Origin: Phycisphaeraceae bacterium
GTDB taxonomy: Bacteria > Planctomycetota > Phycisphaerae > Phycisphaerales > Zrk34
DNA: 36,614 bases
NCBI GenBank assembly: GCA_028284925.1
Contig: JANQQT010000250.1
Coordinates: 1 to 36,614 of the forward strand
Direction of reading: 5' to 3'
Every line of letters starts with the position of its first letter. Positions within the stretch are counted from its first letter, which is position 1. Made by a program: the position numbers and the translations under genes. The notes beneath the pieces are model-generated. The model searched no databases. It was not told the DNA's origin and saw only the letters and a program-made list of their open reading frames with translations. This document shows, piece by piece, positions 1-8,897 of the stretch.

Positions 1-612
1 GGCCTGTTGCATGGAGGTGGTGGCGAGTTTCTTGCGGAGGAGATCGGTGGCTCGGGCGAGTTCATCGGTTTGGTCATCTTCGCGATATTCGGCAAGGAGT
101 TTTTCGATGATGGGGCGGGGGATGCGTTTCTGGAAGAGCTTTTGTTGGAGGAGTCTGGCGCCAATCTGTTGGCGTGCCTTGACGGAGGCGATGATGGAGC
201 GGGCGCATGCTTCATCATCAAGGAGGCCGACGTCCTTGAGGTTTTGAATGACGGGGTTGATGTGATCGGGGTCGTGTTTTCGTTTTCGAAGGCGGTCGGC
301 CAGGTCATCACTGCTGAGGAGTCTGCGATTGATGATGCGAAGGGCATCGCGGCGGGCGGCGTCGGCGGCGATGGCATGATTGAGTTTTTGGGCAAAGGCG
401 CCTTCATAGACGGCGCCGACGGTGACACCCAATTCGAGGGCGTGGTCGTAGTTGAGTGAGCCGAGTTTATGCTTGCCGACTTTGACGGTGCAGGAGGAAA
501 GGTCGGCGGCGAGGAGTTTGACGGCGGTGATGGATTGACCGAGAAGTGTGACCGGGTCGAGCGGCGGCCTGGTCGAGCGTGATTTGGATTTTTGGCTGTT
601 GTAGGCGGACAT
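1..612 (-). CDS. recX: RecX-family regulatory protein, C-terminus cut by window edge
   Basis: RecX proteins bind RecA filaments and modulate their extension, so this acts in recombination and the SOS response. The frame opens with ATG at 612 (MSAYNSQKSK...) and stays open for 204 codons to the left edge, so the C-terminus is missing. A beta-rich N-terminal part (about residues 20-75) precedes the typical helical repeats: RRDALRIINRRLLSSDDLAD and then the hallmark NVGLLDDEACARSII-like segment, here VGLLDDEACARSIIASVKAR, followed by GARLLQQKLFQKRIPRPIIE. It lies 17 bases downstream of nth on the same strand, so the two are probably co-transcribed as a DNA-repair pair. The opposite-strand frame over this stretch is a shadow. 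The family call is good; the exact function is inferred from the family. Confidence 0.87.
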   Translation of the reverse strand, partial: MSAYNSQKSKSRSTRPPLDPVTLLGQSITAVKLLAADLSSCTVKVGKHKLGSLNYDHALELGVTVGAVYEGAFAQKLNHAIAADAARRDALRIINRRLLSSDDLADRLRKRKHDPDHINPVIQNLKDVGLLDDEACARSIIASVKARQQIGARLLQQKLFQKRIPRPIIEKLLAEYREDDQTDELARATDLLRKKLATTSMQQA

Positions 613-629
613 GGCGTGCGACCTTTGGA

Positions 630-1322
630 TCAGATATTGACGCCGACTTTGGGGCAGTCGGGGGAGATTGTGCAGTTTTCGCAATCGGGTTTTCTTGCCG
701 GACATGTTCTTCTGCCGTGAAAGATTAACAGATGTGAGAGCATACACCAGTTTTTTCTGGGGAAGAGTTGGGTGAGATCCTTTTCGATCTTCTCCGGGGT
801 GGACTGGGTGGTAAGGCCCATGCGATTGGTCAGGCGTTTGACGTGGGTGTCTACGACGACGCCCTCGTTGATGTTGTAAGCGTTGCCGAGGACGACATTG
901 GCGGTCTTTCTGGCGACCCCCGGAAGTTTTAGTAGTGCATCCATTTCGTTGGGGACCTGGCTATCGTGGCGCTCGGCGATCATCTTTGCGGCGGCGCGGA
1001 TGGATTTCGTTTTATTGCGATAGAAGCCGCAGGAGTGGATGAGTTTTTCGACATCGGTTTGCTTCGAGTCGGCGAGGGCGGCGGGAGTGGGATACTTGCT
1101 GAAGAGGGCGGGCGTGGTTTTGTTGACGCGTTCATCCGTGCATTGGGCGGAGAGAATCGTGGCGATGAGCAATTCGAAAGGGTTTTTGTGGATGAGGGCG
1201 CAGTGGGCATCGGGGTAGGCTTTGGCGAGTTTGCGATAGATGGTACCGGCACGTTTGACGAGATCGGTATCGGGGGATGATGGGGCGACAGGTTTGGATT
1301 TGGCTGATTTTGTTTTTGGCAT
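630..1322 (-). CDS. nth: Endonuclease III (DNA glycosylase/AP lyase)
   Basis: Base-excision-repair enzyme that removes oxidised pyrimidines and nicks at abasic sites. The helix-hairpin-helix motif LPGVARKTANVVLG contains the catalytic lysine (K139), followed by VVVDTHVKRL with the catalytic aspartate (D158). A C-terminal [4Fe-4S] loop has the standard spacing C207-x6-C214-x2-C217-x5-C223. The length of 230 aa is slightly above the usual 210 or so because of a Lys/Pro-rich N-terminal tail (MPKTKSAKSK). The frame is open further upstream, but those codons look non-coding and run into the divergent promoter region of the next gene, so ATG at 1322 is preferred; no clear Shine-Dalgarno is visible. 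recX follows 17 bases downstream. Confidence 0.95.
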   Translation of the reverse strand: MPKTKSAKSKPVAPSSPDTDLVKRAGTIYRKLAKAYPDAHCALIHKNPFELLIATILSAQCTDERVNKTTPALFSKYPTPAALADSKQTDVEKLIHSCGFYRNKTKSIRAAAKMIAERHDSQVPNEMDALLKLPGVARKTANVVLGNAYNINEGVVVDTHVKRLTNRMGLTTQSTPEKIEKDLTQLFPRKNWCMLSHLLIFHGRRTCPARKPDCENCTISPDCPKVGVNI

Positions 1323-1439
1323 GGGCGTAGTGTATGGGGAAAGCGGTGATTGTGAAATGCGAGCGAATGGGGTGATGTCAGGATCGGGATAGGACGCTAG
1401 ACTATCAGCCCCTGATTCTTTTTGATGAAAAGAGGCGAT

Positions 1440-2246
1440 ATGGCGTTTCAAATATGTCTGAATACCAGCACGATTCGACCCGTTCCGATTATTGAAAAAA
1501 TTCGCCTGGCGGCGAAGCATGGGTTCGTGGGGGTGGAGCTTTGGCTGAATGATATTTATGAATACATCGGTCGCGGTGGTGAGGTGAGGGATGTGGAAAA
1601 GGAGCTTTCAGATCAGGGGCTGTTTGTTCCCTGCACCATCGCGATGCGGAGTTGGGGTGAGGCGAGTAACCTGGAGTACCCGTTGCAGTTGGACGAGTGT
1701 AAGCGGCGGATGGAGTTGGCTGCGCGGATCGGTTCGCCGAATATTGTTGCGACACCGCCACGTGAACCGGAGGATGTTGGGCAGATAACCGAGCGGTATA
1801 AGGATTTGCTGGAGTTGGGTCGAGGCGCGGGCGTTCGGCCGCTGTTTGAGTACATTTCATTCTTCAAGAGTGTACCGACGCTGAAGCTTGCGGTGGAGAT
1901 TGCCCAGGCTGTGGAAGATAAGGATGCGGCGATTATTCTGGACGCGTTTCACACTTGGAATGCGGGTGGTGATCTAGACGATGTGAAGAACACACCGCTG
2001 GAGTTGATTGCACATTATCACTTTGACGATGGTGATCCTGTGATACCGCGCGGCGAGCAGACGGACCCGAATCGCGTGATGCCGGGTGAAGGGCCGATCG
2101 ACCTTGAAGCGGAGGTGGCGGTGTTGAAGGAGTTGGGGTATGAGGGGACGGTTTCGCTGGAGCTTTTTAATCCAGGATTGTGGGGAAAGGATCCGAATGA
2201 GGTGTTACAAATGGGGATGGAGCGAATGCGTCAATATTTCGGTTAG
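1440..2246 (+). CDS. Sugar phosphate isomerase/epimerase-like TIM-barrel protein
   Basis: A 268-aa protein of the xylose-isomerase-like TIM-barrel superfamily (AP-endonuclease-2 fold; relatives include hydroxypyruvate isomerase and inosose dehydratase). Visible features are an N-terminal strand MAFQICLNTSTIRP, strand-end acidic residues in FVGVELWL and PLFEYISF, the metal-site-like IILDAFHTWN and a late GTVSLELFNPG. Together they fit the usual Glu/Asp/His metal shell. ATG at 1440 is preferred over ATG 1422 because AGAGG lies about five bases upstream of it and the fold starts immediately. Divergent from nth, with about 117 bases between. The substrate cannot be told from the sequence; nearby genes (CAP, sulfatase) do not settle it. 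Confidence 0.8.
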   Translation: MAFQICLNTSTIRPVPIIEKIRLAAKHGFVGVELWLNDIYEYIGRGGEVRDVEKELSDQGLFVPCTIAMRSWGEASNLEYPLQLDECKRRMELAARIGSPNIVATPPREPEDVGQITERYKDLLELGRGAGVRPLFEYISFFKSVPTLKLAVEIAQAVEDKDAAIILDAFHTWNAGGDLDDVKNTPLELIAHYHFDDGDPVIPRGEQTDPNRVMPGEGPIDLEAEVAVLKELGYEGTVSLELFNPGLWGKDPNEVLQMGMERMRQYFG

Positions 2247-2303
2247 GGATGGGGTGGCTCCTATCATTGGGTGGCGCGGAGTCGGGGTTTTGAGGAGCTT
2301 GAT

Positions 2304-2855
2304 ATGTTGAGAGTGACCTGGTTAAGAGGTGTTGTTGCGGCAGCGATGATGGCGGTGTTGGTATGGGCATCGGGGATGCAGGAGGGGAAAGCGGCAACCA
2401 AGAAGGAGGGGAACACGGCGACGAAGAAGAAGCGACCACGTGCGGCGAATGTTACAGCTTACTACGCTTTGCTGAAATGGCATGATGCATTTCGTAAGGA
2501 AAACAAGCTGGCGGGTTTTAAGGTGGATGAGAAGTTGACGAAATGCGCGCAGGATTATGCGGACTATATGGCCAAGCATGGGAAGTATGGACATAACCTG
2601 GATGGCCGTGTGATGGACCGTGCGAAGCGTGCGGGGTATGTGTTTCGGCGCGTCGGTGAGAATATTGCCAAGACACGGTTTCATACCGCATTGGATGTGA
2701 TGAACGGGTGGAAGAAGTCGCCAGGCCATCGCAAGGCGATCCTGACCAAGGTGTATGAGCACATTGGCATCGGAATTGCCAAGGGTAAGAAGAAAATTTA
2801 TTACTGGGTAGTGGTCTTCGGGCAGCCGAGGAAAAGCACAAGCGATAAGAAATGA
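2304..2855 (+). CDS. Exported CAP-domain (SCP/PR1-like) protein
   Basis: A 183-aa protein. ATG at 2304 has GAGG about eight bases upstream and begins a signal peptide (MLRVTWLRGVVAAAMMAVLV...), which a start at 2271 would bury. A short Lys-rich linker (TKKKRPRAAN) leads into a CAP/SCP domain at about residues 50-180. Landmarks are LLKWHDAFRKENKL, CAQDYADYMAKHGKYGH (first His), RVGENIAKT (Glu-Asn) and MNGWKKSPGHRKAIL (second His), then HIGIGIAKGKKKIYYWVVVFGQP. These match the four-residue His/Glu/Glu/His cavity of bacterial CAP proteins. Function in the family is poorly defined: envelope-associated ligand binding or possibly proteolysis. It ends 95 bases before the sulfatase start and may share its transcript. 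Confidence 0.85.
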   Translation: MLRVTWLRGVVAAAMMAVLVWASGMQEGKAATKKEGNTATKKKRPRAANVTAYYALLKWHDAFRKENKLAGFKVDEKLTKCAQDYADYMAKHGKYGHNLDGRVMDRAKRAGYVFRRVGENIAKTRFHTALDVMNGWKKSPGHRKAILTKVYEHIGIGIAKGKKKIYYWVVVFGQPRKSTSDKK

Positions 2856-2950
2856 CCGGAAGAAAGTGGGATGTTGGAGATAGTCGGTCACAGCGGGATG
2901 CAAATGTGATAAAAGACGGGAAGGTTATTTTTGATAAGGAAAAGGTGCTT

Positions 2951-4300
2951 ATGCGTCTGTTGAATGTCTTTCTGTTGATGATGGTCATGCTTCCGTATTG
3001 GGGCGGCTTGTTGGGAACGGGTGTTGCGGAGGGAGCCGAGGCGAAGCCACCTAATGTGGTGATGATTATTTCGGATGATCAGTCGTGGACGGATTATTCG
3101 TTTATGGGCCACAAAGTGATTAAGACACCGCATTTGGATAAGTTGGCGACGCAGTCGCTGGTATTCAGGCGGGGTTATGTGCCATCGAGTTTGTGTCGGC
3201 CTTCGCTGGTGACGATGGTGACAGGATTGTATCCGCATCAACATAAGATCACGGGGAATGACCCGCCGTTGCCCAAAGGGGGGAGGCGAGGTCCGGGGCA
3301 GAAGAAGTTTTTGGCGCAGCGGCAGGAGATGATTAATTACATTGACAAGGTTCCGACGCTGCCTAAGCTGTTGAAGGCTAAGGGATATTTGTCGCATCAA
3401 TCCGGGAAATGGTGGGAGGGGCATTATTCGCGAGGCGGGTTTACACACGGGATGACACATGGTGACCCGAAACGGGGCGGTCGGCATGGAGATGTGGGTT
3501 TGAAGATCGGGAGGAAAGGGTTAGGCGAGATTACGGGGTTTATTGAACATGCGATGAAGGAACAGAAGCCATTTTTTATCTGGTATGCGCCGTTCCTGCC
3601 GCATACACCTCACAACCCGCCCAAGCGGTTGCTGGATAAGTATCGGGACAAGGTGGATTCGATTCATGTGGCGCGGTACTACGCGATGTGCGAGTGGTTT
3701 GATGAGACGTGCGGTCAGTTGCTGGGGTATCTGGACAAAAAGGGACTGACGAAGGATACGCTGGTGTTGTACGTGACAGATAACGGGTGGATCCAGAGCA
3801 AGAAGGCCCAAAGGTATGCGCCCAAGTCGAAACGGTCGCAGTATGACGGTGGTTTGCGGACGCCGATTATGGTGAGGTGGCCGGGGAAGGTGAAGGTGGG
3901 TGAGTCGGATGGATTTGCGATGTCGATTGATCTGGCGCCGACGATTCTGAAGGCGGCTGGTCTGTCGTCTACGAGGGAAATGGAGGGAATCGATTTACTG
4001 GACATGAAAGCCGTGAAGGGTCGCAAGCGAATCTTTGGCGAGGTGTTTTTGCATAACTCGGTGGATATTCATTCGCCGGCATCATCGCTGCAGTATCGGT
4101 GGGTAATCGAGAGAAACGACAAACTGATCGTGGCGAACCCCCGGAATGTTCTTCCGAAAAATAACCAGGCAGGTTATGTGGAGCTATATGACCTGGCGAA
4201 GGATGCGCATGAAACGAAGAATCTGGCGAAGAATCGGGCGGATCGCGTGAAAGAGTTACGTAAGAAGCTTGACACATGGTGGGATGGGAAACGTCCATGA
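2951..4300 (+). CDS. Exported sulfatase (type I, formylglycine-dependent)
   Basis: Hydrolyses sulfate esters, probably of sulfated polysaccharides, outside the cytoplasm. A signal peptide (MRLLNVFLLMMVMLPYWGG) at 1 to about 30 supports ATG 2951; the longer frame from 2852 would place 33 charged residues before it. The metal-site pair D42-D43 sits in VVMIISDDQSW. The nucleophile motif is SSLCRPSLVTMVTGLYPHQH, with C82 the residue converted to formylglycine. HTPHNPP, LYVTDNGW and KSKRSQYDGGLRTPIMVRWP complete the sulfatase fold. The motif is C-x-P-S-L rather than C-x-P-S-R, with Arg directly after Cys, a variant familiar among planctomycete sulfatases. The gene overlaps birA by ATGA. No maturase gene is in the window. 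Confidence 0.93.
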   Translation: MRLLNVFLLMMVMLPYWGGLLGTGVAEGAEAKPPNVVMIISDDQSWTDYSFMGHKVIKTPHLDKLATQSLVFRRGYVPSSLCRPSLVTMVTGLYPHQHKITGNDPPLPKGGRRGPGQKKFLAQRQEMINYIDKVPTLPKLLKAKGYLSHQSGKWWEGHYSRGGFTHGMTHGDPKRGGRHGDVGLKIGRKGLGEITGFIEHAMKEQKPFFIWYAPFLPHTPHNPPKRLLDKYRDKVDSIHVARYYAMCEWFDETCGQLLGYLDKKGLTKDTLVLYVTDNGWIQSKKAQRYAPKSKRSQYDGGLRTPIMVRWPGKVKVGESDGFAMSIDLAPTILKAAGLSSTREMEGIDLLDMKAVKGRKRIFGEVFLHNSVDIHSPASSLQYRWVIERNDKLIVANPRNVLPKNNQAGYVELYDLAKDAHETKNLAKNRADRVKELRKKLDTWWDGKRP

Positions 4301-5307
4301 ACGCGCGGTCGGAAACGTACGGGTTGCGATTGCTGGAGGTATTGCTCGAGGCAGAGGAAGCGATAGGTATCGAGCGATTGTGCGAGATGACGGGTATTGG
4401 ACTGGACCGGATTGATGGGGAATTGGAGGCATTGCGATCCTCGCGATGCGTGATTGATGAGACAGCACACGCGGTGAGGCTAAGGCAGACGTCGATTCAT
4501 TGCTGGTCGGAGTTCCTTGAGGCAAGGCATGTCAATGGGATCGGGAAGCGTGTGCTGGTGTATCGGGAGACGACGAGTACGCAGGATGTGGCGCGTGAGT
4601 TGGCGGAATCGAAAGGTGAGGGGGCGGTGGAAAGTGTTGTGGTGGCGGATCATCAGACGGCCGGGCGGGGTCGATTGGGGCGAAGGTGGGTGGGGACGGT
4701 GGGCGAATCGCTGCTCTTTACGGTAATAGTCTCGGTGAAGGAAGTTTCGGTAGATCGATTGGTGCTGGGATCTTGTATTGCATTGGCACGAACGATTGAA
4801 GCGTTGACAAGCGTTTTGGGGGAGACGGGAGTTCCGGGGGTGCAACCGGAGATCAAGTGGCCAAATGACGTGCTGGTGGATGGCAAGAAGATTGCGGGGA
4901 TTCTGGTGGAGGCGAGGGGTGATGTGGGTTTGATCGGGTTTGGGATCAATGTGCATCAGGCGAACGAAACGCTTGGAAAGATGACGGAAGGCGTACGCGA
5001 GGGGTTCGGGTTTGAGGCGACATCTTTGAGGGCAGAGGGGGTATCGATGGACCGATTGCGTTTATTGGATGATTTGTTGAGTCAGTTGGACAGAACGTTG
5101 GGCGAGGAGTCAGCTGAATCTCTTCACGAGGCATGGAAGGCTCGATCGTGCCTGTTGCAGCATCGAATAGGTGTGGAGTGTGACGGGCGGAGACTTGAAG
5201 GACGAGTGATCGATATTGACCCGGCTCAGGGTTTGTTGCTCGAGGTGGAGCGTGGACCAGTGACGATCCTGCCTGCGGCGACGACATCGATCGTCTCGGT
5301 GGAATAA
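4297..5307 (+). CDS. birA: Bifunctional biotin ligase/biotin operon repressor
   Basis: Activates biotin to biotinyl-AMP and transfers it to carboxylase subunits. The 336-aa protein has an N-terminal winged-helix-like segment (about 8-60, LRLLEVLLEAEEAIGIERLCEM...), so it may also act as a repressor. The catalytic domain shows ETTSTQDVAREL, the adenylate loop GRGRLGRRW (about 123-131), KWPNDVLVDGKKIAGIL (K187 onward) and GFGINVHQ. A C-terminal SH3-like domain ends near GPVTILPA. ATG 4297 overlaps the sulfatase TGA (ATGA), pointing to translational coupling; an in-frame ATG at 4276 inside the sulfatase is possible but less likely. I saw no paired biotin operator in the window. Confidence 0.93.
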   Translation: MNARSETYGLRLLEVLLEAEEAIGIERLCEMTGIGLDRIDGELEALRSSRCVIDETAHAVRLRQTSIHCWSEFLEARHVNGIGKRVLVYRETTSTQDVARELAESKGEGAVESVVVADHQTAGRGRLGRRWVGTVGESLLFTVIVSVKEVSVDRLVLGSCIALARTIEALTSVLGETGVPGVQPEIKWPNDVLVDGKKIAGILVEARGDVGLIGFGINVHQANETLGKMTEGVREGFGFEATSLRAEGVSMDRLRLLDDLLSQLDRTLGEESAESLHEAWKARSCLLQHRIGVECDGRRLEGRVIDIDPAQGLLLEVERGPVTILPAATTSIVSVE

Positions 5308-5331
5308 TGGTGATCGGCATCGGTCGTGATT

Positions 5332-5763
5332 TCAGATGCTGCCCACCATGGAGGCGACCTCACTCCATGTTCGTTTGCCATTTTCCTTGACGCGTTTGGC
5401 GACCTTAAGATCGTAGTGGTAATTCTGGCCGGCGACGACCATGCCATATTTACCGGGCGGAATGTTGCCGTAAATCTTGGGTTTCAAGCGAATACTGAGG
5501 CGTGTGCTGAGGATGTGTTTGGCGCGTACCCAGTGGGGCACGGGGGACGCCGTCTTCCAGCGATAAATGGTTACGGACACGGTGGCGCCTTTGATAGACT
5601 TTTTGAGCGTGCCTGTGACGCGCATGGACACCTTTTTGTCGAATGACCATTTGGTATTGGGCTTATCCAGGGGCGCGCCGTCCGCCTCTTCCACGGTAAA
5701 GGGAATCAACAGGGCACTGCCGGCTGCGACTGCTGCGAAATCACGTCGGGTAAGTGGGTCCAT
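5332..5763 (-). CDS. Hypothetical exported protein with Tat-like signal
   Basis: A 143-aa protein of unknown function. The start is well set: GGAGG lies seven bases before ATG 5763, whereas the longer frame (from 5781) contains that Shine-Dalgarno. The N-terminus MDPLTRRDFAAVAAGSALLI is a twin-arginine-type signal (TRRDF followed by a short hydrophobic stretch). The mature part is beta-rich with segments SMRVTGTLKKSIKGATVSV, RLKPKIYGNIPPGKYGMV and NYHYDLKVAKRVKENGKR, so a small extracytoplasmic beta domain is likely. I recognise no family. It converges on birA with only 24 bases between the stops and is divergent from the lipoprotein hydrolase. Confidence 0.7.
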   Translation of the reverse strand: MDPLTRRDFAAVAAGSALLIPFTVEEADGAPLDKPNTKWSFDKKVSMRVTGTLKKSIKGATVSVTIYRWKTASPVPHWVRAKHILSTRLSIRLKPKIYGNIPPGKYGMVVAGQNYHYDLKVAKRVKENGKRTWSEVASMVGSI

Positions 5764-5893
5764 TGCCAAACCTCCGTTCATAGCTTAAGCCCGGAACAGC
5801 TGAAATAGGATCATGGGACAAAATCTTAAAGGGCAATCAGTACACGCCAAGAAGAGATCCTCCGTCAGGGATGCGGGCAACTTCCGGGAGCGA

Positions 5894-5899
5894 TATAAT
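5894..5899 (+). promoter_or_regulatory. -10 promoter element (TATAAT) for the lipoprotein hydrolase
   Basis: A perfect TATAAT 26 bases upstream of ATG 5926. No good -35 hexamer stands at normal spacing. The possible TTG start at 5899 lies inside this box, which argues that translation begins at ATG 5926. Confidence 0.5.
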
Positions 5900-5925
5900 T
5901 GTATCGAATTGGATCATGTGTGACA

Positions 5926-7230
5926 ATGCAAGTTTTTCGTCAATGGATAAGACAGAAGCATGTTTCCCGATCTGAATGCGGGCGGACCTGCATTATGGTC
6001 TGCATTTTCGTGTTGATGACCGGCTGTGCCTCGCTCACCCCCACCCCCCTGCCGATGCCGTTACCCACCCCGCCATCCGATCAGCGTGACCACTGCCGCC
6101 CTGTCGAACGAAACCGTGGGGAGGAGTTATATTTTGATGAGGAACGAAAGGTTTCATTTCGATATGTGAAAATGGACGGGGCCGATGCAAGGTCGTTTTA
6201 TCTGGTGACGCCCGCCGAGGTTGAAATTCGCGGGGTGATTCTGTTTACCCATGGGATTACGGAACATGCTTATCGCTGGTTTGGTCTGGCGAAGCATTGG
6301 GCGGAGGCGCATGGGATTCAGACGATTTTGCCTCATCTGGCGGGGCATGGTCACGCGTCGGATGAGGAGGAGTTGACGGCATATTTGGCCATGGGGCGGG
6401 CGTATGCCTCGGCGACGAGGATTGATGAGCAATTGGAACGGGTCATGGACGCGGGGAACACATTTTCAATGGAGTTCATGTCACAGGCGCGACGCAATCG
6501 GATACGGATGAAGTCAACGACTATGTCGGAACATGTAGGGCAATTGAGACAAATTGCGGAATGGCTGAACGGCGATGAGCGGGGCGATTCGGAATCGCAA
6601 CGGGTTCCTTTTCTCATGGCGGGGCACAGTTTGGGCGGGTTGATCACATTACGGGCCGGCTACGAAATGGCGATCAGGGATCGGCTTAAGCCGCGCGGGG
6701 TTGCGGTGTTTTCGCCTGCGCTTCGCCCCAACGGGAAGCCACTTGAGCGACCGATGCTGAACTTTTCGTGGGCATCGCATCACTCGACATGGTTGAGCCC
6801 ATTGGGAAGTTTGATTCGTTTTCCACTCAGGTCATTCAGTATCCCGTATTCTGCAACGTGGACGAGTCGGCATGTAAGCAGTGATGAACGGGAGGTGAAG
6901 CTGCACGCGGATGATCCGCTGATCCTGGATTGCACGGTGACGCCTTACCTGTTGAGGATTGAGGAATTGATGGTGGAGGTGCACCGAACGGCGGCGATGT
7001 ATCCGGCGCCGGTTTGTATTGTTGCGGCGAAGGATGATCGAATTGTGGATACGCGCGGGGCGGTTCAGTTTCGGGATGAGGCGATGGGGCCGAGGGATTC
7101 GGCGAGACCGGTGGAGTTGCACATCATTGAGGACGACTTTTCACATGATTTGTCGCGTGCGAAAGAGAGCGGGAAGTACGTTCAATTGATTGACCGATTT
7201 GTAATTTCGCAAATGGACGCCACTGAGTAA
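5926..7230 (+). CDS. Lipoprotein alpha/beta hydrolase (monoacylglycerol-lipase-like)
   Basis: A 434-aa serine hydrolase of the Hydrolase_4 / lysophospholipase type. The N-terminus has a basic region, a hydrophobic core and a lipobox ending CIFVLMTGC, so it is probably lipidated and membrane-anchored. A Pro-rich linker (PTPLPMPLPTPPSD) follows. The hydrolase core shows RGVILFTHGITEHAYRW (oxyanion HG), an LPHLAGHG turn and the nucleophile elbow MAGHSLGGLI. Late candidates for the acid and base are IVAAKDDRIVD and IEDDFSHDL. ATG 5926 is chosen because the upstream TTG falls within a TATAAT box. The gene is convergent with metG, 30 bases apart. The substrate is likely a lipid or other ester, inferred from the family only. 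Confidence 0.82.
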   Translation: MQVFRQWIRQKHVSRSECGRTCIMVCIFVLMTGCASLTPTPLPMPLPTPPSDQRDHCRPVERNRGEELYFDEERKVSFRYVKMDGADARSFYLVTPAEVEIRGVILFTHGITEHAYRWFGLAKHWAEAHGIQTILPHLAGHGHASDEEELTAYLAMGRAYASATRIDEQLERVMDAGNTFSMEFMSQARRNRIRMKSTTMSEHVGQLRQIAEWLNGDERGDSESQRVPFLMAGHSLGGLITLRAGYEMAIRDRLKPRGVAVFSPALRPNGKPLERPMLNFSWASHHSTWLSPLGSLIRFPLRSFSIPYSATWTSRHVSSDEREVKLHADDPLILDCTVTPYLLRIEELMVEVHRTAAMYPAPVCIVAAKDDRIVDTRGAVQFRDEAMGPRDSARPVELHIIEDDFSHDLSRAKESGKYVQLIDRFVISQMDATE

Positions 7231-7260
7231 GACACGGATCAAGGTCCGGGCGGATTATCC

Positions 7261-8832
7261 CTAATCTTTTTGCACTCTTGGGAAAAGAACGGCGCCTTTG
7301 GTGATGGTCGCGCCGGGTTTCAGGCCGCCCCATTTCGTCCACGCCTGGAGATCACCGTTTTCGACATCGTACTGGCAATCGATCATCTTCCACAGCTCTT
7401 GAATCTTGAGCGGCATGGTGGGGTATAGCCCGAGCGACGCGATGCGAAGGGCCTCGGCGCACTGATAGAGAATCGCACCGAGTTTTTCGCGCTGGCCATC
7501 GTCCTTGGCAAGCTTGAACGGCTGGGTCTGCTCAATGTAGTTGTCTATGGCGCGAACGACTTCCAGAGCGGCTTCGTTGGCAGCGCCAATGGCGGTTTTT
7601 TCATACATGGCATTGACGTTGTTGTACATTCCCTCGGCGGATGCGCGTAAGGACTTGGCCAACTGGTCCTCCCGACCGGGAGAAGGTAGGACGCCATCAA
7701 AATAACGAACGATCATGTTGGTCACGCGTGAGGCGCAGTTGCCGACAGTGTTGGCGAGGTCGGAATTGTAAACCTCGATAAACTTACTTTTGGCAAAGTC
7801 CGAGTCCGTCGAACCAAGCGGACCCTGGGTGGAGAGGTACCAACGCAGCGCATCCAGGGAGAACTGATCGACGTATTGGTCAATGGTTTCCAGGTCGATG
7901 AAGTTACCGAGCGTCTTGCTCATCTTTCGGCCTTCGCTGATCCAGAAGCTGTGGGTGTAAACCTGCGTGGGTAATTCAACCCAGTCATATCCCGGTTGCT
8001 TCTTGAGGGCCATGAGCATGGCGGGCCAGATGCAGCCGTGGAACCAGAGAATGTCCTTGGCGATCAGGTGGACATTGCAGGGCCAGAACTTGCGACGATC
8101 ATCGGTATCGACCGTGGTGAGGTAATTGAATAGGGCGTCGATCCAGACGTAGATGCCGTGGTCTTCATCGCCGGGGACTCTGATGCACCAGTCGTTAGCG
8201 CCGGTTCGGGAGATGGGCGTGTCTTCGGCGTCGGCGATGCGAGCGATGATTTCATTGCGACGCGAATCCGGCTGGACGAATCCGGGGTTGGCCTCAATGT
8301 AATCAAGGAGAGCCTGTCGATATTCCTTGAGACGGAAGAAGTAGTTCTTTTCGGTCTTGCGGATGAGGGGTTTGCCATTGAAGGGTGACTTGAAATCGTA
8401 TTCCTGGGCCTTGTTGTCCGGAATGTACTCCTCCTGGCCTGCATCGTACCAGCCTTCATAATCGCCGAGGTAGACATCGCCGGAGTCCAGGAGCGCCTTG
8501 ACGTATTGGGTGACACGGGATTTATGGCGATCCTGACTGGTCCGGATGAAATCATCGTGGGTCATGGACAGTTTGGCAAAAGTCTGCTCAAACTCCGCGG
8601 CGTTCTGGTCGGCCCACGCCTGGGCGGTGAGACCGCGTTCCTCGGCCGCATCGACAACCTTGGCGGCATGCTCATCCGTCCCGGTGAGAAAAAAGACCTC
8701 ATCGCCGCGTAATCGGTGGTATCGCGCCAACACATCACCGAGCGTGGTGGTGTATACGTGCCCGATGTGAGGACGGTCGTTGACGTAGTAAATGGGGGTC
8801 GTGACGTAGAAGGTTTTTCCGGGGTTTGGCAT
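7261..8832 (-). CDS. metG: Methionyl-tRNA synthetase (zinc-free, short form)
   Basis: Charges tRNA-Met with methionine. The class I signature is intact: PHIGHVYTT (HIGH at 22-25) and the KMSKS loop as GRKMSKTLGNF (K303-T307). The characteristic FFLTGTDEH and VWIDALFNYLTT, which line the methionine pocket, are present. The connective-peptide region reads YEGWYDAGQEEYIPDNKAQ, with no Cys pairs, so the enzyme belongs to the form lacking the zinc knuckle. At 523 aa it stops after the anticodon-binding helices, with no C-terminal EMAP-like tRNA-binding domain. ATG 8832 is the natural start (MPNPGKTFYVTTPIYYVND). It follows guaA on the same strand after 279 bases. Confidence 0.97.
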   Translation of the reverse strand: MPNPGKTFYVTTPIYYVNDRPHIGHVYTTTLGDVLARYHRLRGDEVFFLTGTDEHAAKVVDAAEERGLTAQAWADQNAAEFEQTFAKLSMTHDDFIRTSQDRHKSRVTQYVKALLDSGDVYLGDYEGWYDAGQEEYIPDNKAQEYDFKSPFNGKPLIRKTEKNYFFRLKEYRQALLDYIEANPGFVQPDSRRNEIIARIADAEDTPISRTGANDWCIRVPGDEDHGIYVWIDALFNYLTTVDTDDRRKFWPCNVHLIAKDILWFHGCIWPAMLMALKKQPGYDWVELPTQVYTHSFWISEGRKMSKTLGNFIDLETIDQYVDQFSLDALRWYLSTQGPLGSTDSDFAKSKFIEVYNSDLANTVGNCASRVTNMIVRYFDGVLPSPGREDQLAKSLRASAEGMYNNVNAMYEKTAIGAANEAALEVVRAIDNYIEQTQPFKLAKDDGQREKLGAILYQCAEALRIASLGLYPTMPLKIQELWKMIDCQYDVENGDLQAWTKWGGLKPGATITKGAVLFPRVQKD

Positions 8833-8897
8833 AAGGCGGTATTGTATTCGGTCGGTTGGCCATGACCACCGGGGATGGAAACGTCTATGATTTAGTC

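Noticed and set aside
7..459. Plus-strand open frame of about 150 codons at the left edge
   Set aside because: It is the antisense shadow of recX, whose minus-strand translation carries recognisable RecX repeats.
2852..2950. ATG 2852 (ATGA overlap with the CAP gene) as sulfatase start
   Set aside because: It would add 33 charged residues ahead of a clean signal peptide that starts at ATG 2951.
5899..5925. TTG 5899 as start of the lipoprotein hydrolase
   Set aside because: It overlaps the TATAAT box and lengthens the signal peptide; ATG 5926 is better.
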